This document shows, piece by piece, positions 1 to 5,404 of a stretch of 7,802 nt of DNA. The notes under the pieces were generated by a model. The model was not told the DNA's origin, did not search any database, and saw only the letters and a program-made list of their open reading frames with translations. The stretch covers positions 1 through 7,802 of the forward strand of contig JAMDBG010000176.1 of NCBI GenBank assembly GCA_023487865.1, in the 5' to 3' direction. Position 1 is the first letter of the stretch; the number at the start of each line of letters is the position of its first letter. The stretch comes from Deltaproteobacteria bacterium. Its GTDB lineage: Bacteria; Desulfobacterota; Syntrophia; Syntrophales; UBA5619. Position numbers and translations under genes: made by a program.

Positions 1-554
1 CAGAGGGCCGCCGGCTGCCGGATGGAGCCGCCCGTATCGGAACCGAGGGAGGCGATGCACTCGCCGGCGGCCACCGCCGCTGCGGAGCCGCCGCTGGACC
101 CGCCGGGGATCCGCGAGAGGTCCCAGGGATTTTTGGTCGCGCCGAAGAAGGAGGTCTCCGTCGAGGAGCCCATCGCGAACTCATCCATGTTCGTCTTTCC
201 CGTGAAGACCGCGCCTGCCGCCCGGAGCTTCTCCACAACGGTTGCGTCATAGGGAGGGATGAAATGGCTGAGGATACGGGAGCCGCACGTCGTCCGCACC
301 CCTTTGGTGCAGTAGATGTCCTTCAGGGCGATGGGAATCCCGGTAAGGGGGCCGCCTGCGCCTCTTTTGATCTTCTCATCCGCCGCTTCCGCTTCGGCAA
401 GGGCCGTCTCCTTCATCAGGGTGATATAGGCATGAACGTCCTTCTCCACGGCATCGATCCGCTGGAAGACGGATGCGGTCACCGCGGCGGAAGTCGTCTC
501 CCCTGCCAGGAGCTTGTCATGAATTTCGTGAATGGTCAGCTCGTACAATTCCAT
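1..554 (-). CDS. gatA: Asp-tRNA(Asn)/Glu-tRNA(Gln) amidotransferase subunit A, N-terminal part (runs off left edge)
   Basis: GatA is the amidase subunit of cytoplasmic GatCAB. It releases ammonia from glutamine, and GatB uses the ammonia to convert Glu-tRNA(Gln) and/or Asp-tRNA(Asn) to the correctly charged form. I translated 184 codons from the ATG at 554; the remaining roughly 300 residues lie beyond the window. The amidase-signature Ser-cisSer-Lys triad is visible: Lys78 in IALKD, the GGSSGGSAAAVAAG block at 151-164 with cis-Ser153, and nucleophile Ser177 in SDTGGSIRQPA. This spacing is one residue off S. aureus GatA (Lys79, Ser154, Ser178), which supports both the identity and the start. 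A purine-rich AAAGGA (570..565) lies 10 nt upstream and overlaps the gatC stop codon, so translation is probably coupled to gatC. The gap to gatC is 15 nt. Nothing suggests damage; the gene is partial only because of the window edge. Confidence 0.97.
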   Translation of the reverse strand, partial: MELYELTIHEIHDKLLAGETTSAAVTASVFQRIDAVEKDVHAYITLMKETALAEAEAADEKIKRGAGGPLTGIPIALKDIYCTKGVRTTCGSRILSHFIPPYDATVVEKLRAAGAVFTGKTNMDEFAMGSSTETSFFGATKNPWDLSRIPGGSSGGSAAAVAAGECIASLGSDTGGSIRQPAAL

Positions 555-564
555 GCTGGTACAA

Positions 565-570
565 TCCTTT
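565..570 (-). promoter_or_regulatory. Ribosome binding site of gatA overlapping the gatC stop
   Basis: AAAGGA on the minus strand, 10 nt before the gatA ATG. Its first base is the last base of the gatC TAA codon. A ribosome ending gatC would sit on this site, as expected for two subunits needed in equal amounts. Confidence 0.6.
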
Positions 571-869
571 TATTCTATCACTTTGGGAACCTGGAAGCAG
601 CTCCCCCGCGCCTCCGGCGCGTTGGCCAGCGACTCCTCCACCGGGAGGGACGCAACGACCGTGTCATCACGGAAGGCGTTCTTCTGGGCGATGGCGTGGG
701 TCATCGGCTCTACGCCGGTCGTATCGACCTCGTTGAGCTTGTCCATATACAGGAGGATGTCGTTGAGCTGCGAGGTGAACTTTCCCATCTCCTCTTCGCC
801 GAACGAAAGCCTCGCCAGATGGGCCACATAGGCCACCTCATCCTTGCTGATCTTATCCAAATGATTCAC
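570..869 (-). CDS. gatC: Asp-tRNA(Asn)/Glu-tRNA(Gln) amidotransferase subunit C
   Basis: GatC is the small subunit that wraps around the GatA-GatB interface and stabilises the complex; it has no active site. The product is up to 99 aa, normal for the family (about 95-100). Family features are the N-terminal helix KISKDEVAYVAHLARLSF, a central segment with LNDILLYMDKLNEVDTTGVEPM, and the C-terminal RDD, LANAPEARGSCFQVPKVIE. The coordinates use a GTG at 869. A TTG at 860 is at least as likely, because the sequence AGAGGTGA (873..866), a strong Shine-Dalgarno match, lies 5 nt before the TTG but overlaps the GTG itself. The TTG start gives a 96-residue protein beginning MDKISKDEV, which also fits family N-termini better. 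The gene lies 63 nt after the deacetylase gene and 15 nt before gatA, all on one strand. Identity is certain; the exact start is not. Confidence 0.96.
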   Translation of the reverse strand: MNHLDKISKDEVAYVAHLARLSFGEEEMGKFTSQLNDILLYMDKLNEVDTTGVEPMTHAIAQKNAFRDDTVVASLPVEESLANAPEARGSCFQVPKVIE

Positions 870-873
870 CTCT
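866..873 (-). promoter_or_regulatory. Shine-Dalgarno that decides the gatC start
   Basis: AGAGGTGA on the minus strand closely matches the 16S rRNA complement AGGAGGTGA. It overlaps the GTG at 869..867, so it cannot serve that codon. It sits 5 nt before TTG 860..858, which favours TTG as the true gatC start. Confidence 0.55.
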
Positions 874-927
874 TTCTATTGCGGCCTCCGGGCCAGGGAT
901 GTGTCTCCCGCGGCCTATCCCCCGCCT

Positions 928-945
928 GCCGGTCACAGGACCGGC
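928..945 (-). repeat. Perfect 7-bp GC-rich hairpin at the deacetylase stop codon
   Basis: GCCGGTC (928-934) and GACCGGC (939-945) are perfect inverted repeats around a 4-nt loop. The TGA stop codon of the deacetylase gene (935..933) lies in the stem and loop. No run of U follows on either strand, so it is not a classical intrinsic terminator. In the mRNA it could mark a processing or attenuation point between the deacetylase and gatC. It could also be chance in GC-rich DNA. Confidence 0.3.
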
Positions 946-1988
946 CAAAAGGGTTCGAGCTGTCCCCGCACGCGTCCGATCAGACGATCCGCTTTCTCGT
1001 CCGTCCCGGCGGCCAACTGGACCAATGTCTCCTCCGTCACCCGGGTCTCCCCCAGAAGTTCGAGCAGGACCGCCCGGACGCACTTGGTCAGGCCCTGGAT
1101 ATGATAACCGCCTTCGAGAACCAGGACCAGACGGCCCTCGCAGCATTCATCGGCCAGATCGAGCAACATTCGGGTCAGAGAGGCGTATCCCGCCGGTGTC
1201 ACCTTCATCTCACCCAGAGGATCTCCGAAATAGGTATCGAATCCCGCGGAGACCAGGATGATCTCCGGCCTGAACGCCAGGGTGATCGGCGACAGGATGT
1301 CCCGGAACACCCGGACATAGAAGGCGTCGTCCGCGCCGGGACTCAGCGGGACATTGACCGTGTAGCCGAGGCCCTTTCCCCGCCCCGTCTCCCCCATGCC
1401 GCCGGTCCCGGGATAGGCCGGATACTGGTGGGTGGAAAAGTAGAGGACCTCCCGGTCCTCATAAAATATCTCCTGGGTGCCGTTCCCGTGATGGAGGTCC
1501 CAGTCGACGATCAGGATCCGCTCCATCCTGTGCCTGTCAAGGGCATGCCTGGCACCGATCGCGATATTGTTAAAGACGCAAAAACCCGCCGCCGTCCCCG
1601 GCTGGGCATGATGGCCCGGCGGGCGGACGAGGGCAAAGGCGTTATCCGCTGCCCGGCAGGTCACGGTGTCGATGGCGTTCATCACACCGCCCACCGCGAG
1701 CCTGGCGATCTCGTAAGTCTCGGGTGTGGCCACCGTATCGGGATCGAGCATGAACATCGCCTGTCCGGCAGTGGCGGCAATGGTGTCGATGTAAGCCGGC
1801 CTGTGAACCAGCTCCAGTTCGGCGCGGGATGCCTCCCTTGCCTCAATCCCGATAAATTTCCATACCATATCGGGATTGTCCAGCATTTCATAAATCGAAA
1901 CCAGTCGTTGCGGCGACTCGGGATGGGAAAACTCGGTGCCGTGCCGCACATACCGCCAGTCTTTCACAATCCCCACGTTCCTGGACAT
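933..1988 (-). CDS. Histone deacetylase-family (class II-like) zinc deacetylase
   Basis: A cytoplasmic zinc hydrolase of the arginase/deacetylase fold (HDAC, AcuC, acetylpolyamine amidohydrolase group), predicted to remove acyl groups from lysine or related amines. It is 351 aa from the ATG at 1988, and every catalytic element is present. RPPGHHA (122-128) carries the His126-His127 pair. DWDLHHGNGTQ (162-172) carries zinc ligands Asp164 and His166. SAGFD supplies the third ligand, Asp251. LEGGYH carries the transition-state Tyr295. The motif GFCVFNN and the N-terminal HPESPQRL are also typical. The position matching the polyamine-gatekeeper Glu of HDAC10 is Leu258 in DPLG, as in HDAC6, so acyl-lysine substrates are more likely than acetylpolyamines (inference). 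The frame stays open 39 codons further upstream, but that extension shows no family sequence. ATG 1988 has GGGGAAAGG about 6 nt ahead and starts just before the conserved region. No signal peptide. It is followed by gatC on the same strand after 63 nt. The true substrate cannot be read from sequence. Confidence 0.95.
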   Translation of the reverse strand: MSRNVGIVKDWRYVRHGTEFSHPESPQRLVSIYEMLDNPDMVWKFIGIEAREASRAELELVHRPAYIDTIAATAGQAMFMLDPDTVATPETYEIARLAVGGVMNAIDTVTCRAADNAFALVRPPGHHAQPGTAAGFCVFNNIAIGARHALDRHRMERILIVDWDLHHGNGTQEIFYEDREVLYFSTHQYPAYPGTGGMGETGRGKGLGYTVNVPLSPGADDAFYVRVFRDILSPITLAFRPEIILVSAGFDTYFGDPLGEMKVTPAGYASLTRMLLDLADECCEGRLVLVLEGGYHIQGLTKCVRAVLLELLGETRVTEETLVQLAAGTDEKADRLIGRVRGQLEPFWPVL

Positions 1989-2059
1989 CGAATGCCTTTC
2001 CCCGTGGGTAAACTTCACCCCCGATTGGAGATCGCTTCTAACACAAAAACGCTGACATA

Positions 2060-2073
2060 GCAAAAGATTTTGC
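2060..2073. repeat. 14-bp inverted repeat in divergent intergenic region (possible operator)
   Basis: GCAAAA-GA-TTTTGC is perfectly palindromic apart from the 2-nt centre. It is further framed by GCTG (2051-2054) and CAGC (2073-2076). It lies 72 nt upstream of the deacetylase start and about 26 nt upstream of the -35 box of the tat promoter. The position suits a regulator controlling either direction, or a leader hairpin in the deacetylase mRNA. No known operator consensus is recognised. Confidence 0.3.
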
Positions 2074-2098
2074 AGCGGGAGGCCTTCCCGAAAAAGCA

Positions 2099-2128
2099 TT
2101 GACAAACATTTCCGACTGCAGGTATAGA
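2099..2128 (+). promoter_or_regulatory. Sigma-70-like promoter of the tat operon
   Basis: A perfect -35 box TTGACA (2099-2104) is followed after 18 nt by TATAGA (2123-2128), a 4/6 match to the -10 consensus. Transcription would begin near 2135, leaving a leader of about 58 nt before the tatB-like gene. It is the best promoter-like sequence in the divergent region. No equally convincing promoter was found facing the deacetylase gene. Confidence 0.5.
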
Positions 2129-2181
2129 TGAACAGTGGCGGAACGGAAAGGACAGGGTTTGCATAACCGTCCGTCTTAAGT

Positions 2182-2188
2182 GAGGTGA
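2182..2188 (+). promoter_or_regulatory. Ribosome binding site of the tatB-like gene
   Basis: GAGGTGA, a strong Shine-Dalgarno match, 4 nt before ATG 2193. It fixes that start and suggests efficient initiation for the first gene of the operon. Confidence 0.7.
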
Positions 2189-2192
2189 GACC

Positions 2193-2507
2193 ATGTTTGG
2201 TATCGGAATGCCGGAACTGCTGGTGATCGCGGTGATCGCCCTGCTCGTGGTGGGTCCCAAGAAACTACCCGATATTGCCAAGGCTCTGGGAAAGGGCCTT
2301 TCCGAATTCCGCAAGGTGACTGAAAGTGCCACCGATACGCTCAAGGAAACGCTGAAAACGGATGAGTTAAAGAAAGACATGGACGGTATCAAGGATTCGC
2401 TGCTGTACGGCAAGGGGGAAGAAAAGGCAACCCCGGCGCCGCCCGCCGCACCCACCCCCGCGGATCAGGATACCCCGAATAAAACCGATCCCAAATCTCA
2501 GGCCTGA
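2193..2507 (+). CDS. tatB: Sec-independent protein translocase TatA/TatB-family subunit (TatB-like)
   Basis: An inner-membrane component of the twin-arginine translocase, which exports folded proteins. The 104-aa product has the standard architecture: a short periplasmic N-terminus (MFGIGMPE), one transmembrane helix (about 6-20), the hinge GPKKLP (21-26), an amphipathic helix (to about 45, ending SEFRKV), a charged helical stretch to about 75, and a disordered tail rich in Pro, Ala and Thr. Glu8 and the VGP hinge resemble TatB, whereas TatA usually has FG at the hinge. The length is short for TatB of E. coli (171 aa) and close to TatA (89 aa). In genomes with a single copy such a protein can do both jobs. 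The start is secured by GAGGTGA 4 nt upstream. tatC follows after 30 nt. Family membership is certain; the A versus B assignment is moderately supported. Confidence 0.94.
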   Translation: MFGIGMPELLVIAVIALLVVGPKKLPDIAKALGKGLSEFRKVTESATDTLKETLKTDELKKDMDGIKDSLLYGKGEEKATPAPPAAPTPADQDTPNKTDPKSQA

Positions 2508-2537
2508 CCCCTCACAGGAATCCCGGCAAGACATCGC

Positions 2538-3344
2538 ATGGAAAACGAAATCCCTGAAGAAGAAGAAAAAATGTCCCTGGTCTCGCACCTTGAGGAGCTC
2601 AAGACGCGACTGATCCGTATTCTTATCGCCGTCGGCCTCGGGTTCGTTGTCTGCTACCTTTTCAAGGACTGGTCTTTCCGGATCATTACCAAACCTCTGG
2701 TCGACGCCATGCCGGCCCACAGCTCGATGATCTTCACCGGGCTCCCGGAGGCCTTCTTCATCCACATGGAGATCGCCTTCTTCGCCTCGCTGCTGCTCAC
2801 CGCCCCTTACACGCTGTTCGAGATCTGGCGTTTTGTCTCCCCGGGTCTGTACAAGGACGAGAAAAGATACGTCCTCCCCTTCATCTTCTTCTCCTCGATC
2901 CTGTTCGGCGGCGGCGTCCTCTTCGGTTATTTCATCGCCCTGCCTCCGGCTTTCGCTTTCTTCGTCAGCTTTTCCACGGACTTTCTCAAGCCGATGATCT
3001 CCTTCAAGGAATACCTCGGCCTGACATTGAAGTTCCTGCTGGCCTTCGGCCTGTCCTTTGAAATGCCGGTCTTCATCTTCTTCCTGGCGAAGCTCGGCAT
3101 CGTCAACGCAAAGATGCTGGCAAAACAAAGACGCTACGCGATCCTCGTCATCTTCATCGCCGCCGCCATCCTGACCCCTTCCCCCGATGCCGTCAGCCAG
3201 CTCCTGATGGCGCTCCCGCTGATGCTTCTCTACGAGGTGAGCATTTTTGTGGCGCGGTTCGCCCGCCGGAAACAACCCGCGCCGGAAGAGACCGAAGTCC
3301 CCGGGGAAGAGTTGCCGGAAGAGAAGGAAGAAAAGAACCCATGA
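2538..3344 (+). CDS. tatC: Sec-independent protein translocase subunit TatC
   Basis: TatC is the polytopic inner-membrane receptor that binds twin-arginine signal peptides and, with TatB, recruits TatA. The 268-aa protein has the six-helix pattern of the family. Key family sites are visible: HLEEL with Arg24 near the N-terminus (17-24), the first cytoplasmic loop WRFVSPGLYKDEKR (97-110) with Glu108 matching the signal-peptide-binding Glu103 of E. coli, FEMPV with the intramembrane Glu175, and TPSPDAVSQ (213-221) with Asp217. Both ends are unusually acidic: ENEIPEEEE at the start and a Glu/Pro-rich tail from about 248. No good ribosome binding site is near ATG 2538 (an AGGA lies 18 nt away). 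Met12 (2571) is a possible alternative start that would lose only the acidic leader. The stop overlaps the next gene's ATG by 4 nt (ATGA, 3341-3344). Confidence 0.97.
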   Translation: MENEIPEEEEKMSLVSHLEELKTRLIRILIAVGLGFVVCYLFKDWSFRIITKPLVDAMPAHSSMIFTGLPEAFFIHMEIAFFASLLLTAPYTLFEIWRFVSPGLYKDEKRYVLPFIFFSSILFGGGVLFGYFIALPPAFAFFVSFSTDFLKPMISFKEYLGLTLKFLLAFGLSFEMPVFIFFLAKLGIVNAKMLAKQRRYAILVIFIAAAILTPSPDAVSQLLMALPLMLLYEVSIFVARFARRKQPAPEETEVPGEELPEEKEEKNP

Positions 3345-5398
3345 CCCCCGTCAAGCGTGTCGCCCCGCGTCGGAAATCGGCCTCACGACGCTCCATCCTG
3401 GGGATCATCATCGTCGTATTCCTCATCATCTTCATCGGCGCCGCTTTGGCGGGGAGCAGCCTCCTGTATTACATCCTCCTCAAGGAGCTCCCCAGCATCG
3501 CCGCCCTGAAGGATTACCGTCCCAGCATCACGACACGGGTCTATGCGGACAACAACGAGCTGATCGACGAGTTCTTCCTCGAAGACCGGAAGGTCATCAA
3601 GTACGAGGACATCCCGAAGATCGTCATTCAGGCCTTTGTCGCCGCCGAGGACGCCCGCTTCTTCCAGCACAAGGGCTTCGACATGCAGGGCATGACCCGG
3701 GCCTTTTACAAAAACCTCGAAGCGGGGCGCATCGTCCAGGGGGGGAGCACCATCACCCAGCAGGTCGCAAAGCTCCTCTACCTTTCCCCGGAGAAGAGCT
3801 ACATGAGGAAGCTCAAGGAGGCGCTCCTGGCGTACAAGATAGACAGGTATCTGACAAAAGAAGAGATCATCACCCTCTACTTGAACCACATTTATCTCGG
3901 CCATGGCACCTACGGGATCGAGGCCGCATCCCAAGGGTATTTCGGAAAGAGCGCGCGCGACCTGACGCTTGCCGAAGCGGCCCTGCTGGCCGGCCTCCCC
4001 AAGGCCCCCAGCAGCCACTCCCCCTACATCCACCCCGACAAGGCATACCAGCGGCAGTCCTACGTCCTGTCCCGGATGCTGGAAGACAATTACATCACCA
4101 AGACAGAGAGGGAGCGGGCGCTCGCCACGAAGCTCCGGTTTCGTTCCATCAAGCCCAAGGACAAGATCGCCCCCTACTTCATCGAGAATGTCCGCCGCTA
4201 CGTCCAGGAGAAATACGGCAGCGACGTCCTTTACAAGGAAGGGCTTGAAGTCTTCACGACCCTGAACATCCATATGCAGAAAGCGGCCCGCGAGGCGGTG
4301 GAGAGGGGCCTCAGGGAGATGGAGGAACGCGAAAAATATGAAAAGGGGCTCGTCCAGGGGGCGCTGTTTGCAATGGATCCCAAAAGCGGCGCAATCCAAG
4401 CGATGGTCGGGGGACGCGACTTCAACCGCAGCGAATTCAACCGCGCCACCCAGTCCCGGCGCCAACCCGGTTCAGCCTTCAAACCGCTCATTTACACGGC
4501 GGCCTTCGACAAGGGAATGACCCCCTCGACCCTGATCGTGGATGCCCCCATCGTCTACCCGGATCCCTCCAGCCCCGACGGGGTCTGGAAGCCGAAGAAT
4601 TTCGACGAGAAATTCCAGGGCCCCACGACGCTGCACAACGCCCTGGTCCATTCCCGGAACATCATCACCATCAAGGTCCTCGAGGAGATCGGCGTCGATT
4701 ACGCCACGGCTTACGCCGCCAACATGGGGATTACCTCGCCCCTTAACCGGAACCTCTCGATCGCCCTGGGGACCTCCGGGGTCACCCTTCAGGAGCTGGT
4801 CCGGGCTTATGGTGTCCTGGCCAATGAAGGGAAGCGCGTGCAGCCGTTTTTCATCAAAAAGATCGTCGATCGGACCGGACATGTGTTTGAGGAGGCGCAA
4901 CCGAAGGTCGAGCAGGTGATCGACCCGCGGATCGCATTCATGACGAGCTATGTCATGCAGGACGTCGTGGAAAGCGGGACGGGGCAGCGGGTGAAGAGAC
5001 TCGGCCGGCCGGTCGCGGGAAAGACCGGTACGACCGATGACACGAGGGACGCGTGGTTCATGGGTTTTACCCCGACCTTGGTCGCCGGCGTCTGGGTGGG
5101 CTTCGATCAGGAAAGACCCATGGGCAGACAGGAGGTCGGCGGCCGCGCCGCAGCGCCGATCTGGCTCTATTTTGCGGAAAAGGCCCTCGAGGGGATGCCG
5201 GTCGAGGTCTTCCCCATTCCCGAGGGGATCGTCTTTACCAAGGTGGATCCGAAAACCGGAGCGCCGGCCAAATCCTGGACCAAAGGGGCGATATTCGAGG
5301 CCTTCCTCGAAGGAACGACCCCGGAAAACGCGGAAACGGTCGACCCCGCCCATCTTCCCGAAGGGGTCAAAAAGTTCGATATGGACCCCAACTTCTAA
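3341..5398 (+). CDS. mrcA: Penicillin-binding protein 1A, bifunctional glycosyltransferase/transpeptidase
   Basis: A class A PBP anchored in the inner membrane with its catalytic part in the periplasm. It polymerises lipid II into glycan strands and cross-links the peptides. The 685-aa protein has a basic cytoplasmic N-terminus (1-18), one transmembrane helix (about 19-46), a GT51 glycosyltransferase domain and a transpeptidase domain. GT51 motifs are EDARFF with catalytic Glu103, GGSTITQQ (134-141), RKLKEA with the second Glu160, and LYLNHIYLGHGTYGIEAA (179-196). Transpeptidase motifs are SAFK (Ser378, Lys381), SRN (438-440) and KTGTT (561-565); all are intact. E. coli PBP1A has about 850 residues because an OB-like domain is inserted between the two domains. 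Here GLEVFTTLN passes almost directly to GALFAMDPKSGAIQAMVGG, so that insertion is absent. The start overlaps the tatC stop (ATGA); AAGGA lies 12 nt upstream, inside tatC, so translation is probably coupled. The symbol follows the E. coli orthologue class. Confidence 0.95.
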   Translation: MTPVKRVAPRRKSASRRSILGIIIVVFLIIFIGAALAGSSLLYYILLKELPSIAALKDYRPSITTRVYADNNELIDEFFLEDRKVIKYEDIPKIVIQAFVAAEDARFFQHKGFDMQGMTRAFYKNLEAGRIVQGGSTITQQVAKLLYLSPEKSYMRKLKEALLAYKIDRYLTKEEIITLYLNHIYLGHGTYGIEAASQGYFGKSARDLTLAEAALLAGLPKAPSSHSPYIHPDKAYQRQSYVLSRMLEDNYITKTERERALATKLRFRSIKPKDKIAPYFIENVRRYVQEKYGSDVLYKEGLEVFTTLNIHMQKAAREAVERGLREMEEREKYEKGLVQGALFAMDPKSGAIQAMVGGRDFNRSEFNRATQSRRQPGSAFKPLIYTAAFDKGMTPSTLIVDAPIVYPDPSSPDGVWKPKNFDEKFQGPTTLHNALVHSRNIITIKVLEEIGVDYATAYAANMGITSPLNRNLSIALGTSGVTLQELVRAYGVLANEGKRVQPFFIKKIVDRTGHVFEEAQPKVEQVIDPRIAFMTSYVMQDVVESGTGQRVKRLGRPVAGKTGTTDDTRDAWFMGFTPTLVAGVWVGFDQERPMGRQEVGGRAAAPIWLYFAEKALEGMPVEVFPIPEGIVFTKVDPKTGAPAKSWTKGAIFEAFLEGTTPENAETVDPAHLPEGVKKFDMDPNF

Positions 5399-5404
5399 AA
5401 AATC

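Noticed and set aside
1548..1563. TGGCAC resembling a sigma-54 -24 element
   Set aside because: It lies inside the deacetylase gene and has no TTGC at the -12 position.
264..2060. A very long open frame (about 600 codons) on the plus strand, antisense to gatA, gatC and the deacetylase
   Set aside because: It crosses three recognisable genes and their gaps, has no family sequence and no ribosome binding site, and is Arg/Gly/His-rich as expected for the complement of GC-rich genes.
2036..2063. Minus-strand promoter for the deacetylase (TTGCTA, 16 nt, TTAGAA)
   Set aside because: The -10 matches only 2 of 6 positions; no better pair was seen in the region, so the deacetylase promoter remains unassigned.
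1989..2105. A 39-residue N-terminal extension of the deacetylase
   Set aside because: The extension has no family similarity, would run into the tat promoter region, and ATG 1988 has its own ribosome binding site just before the conserved N-terminus.
2150..2162. Possible sigma-54 promoter (GG ... TTTGC) before the tatB-like gene
   Set aside because: The GG and GC elements are one base too close, a spacing that sigma-54 normally does not tolerate, and the GG element lacks the usual TGGCAC context.
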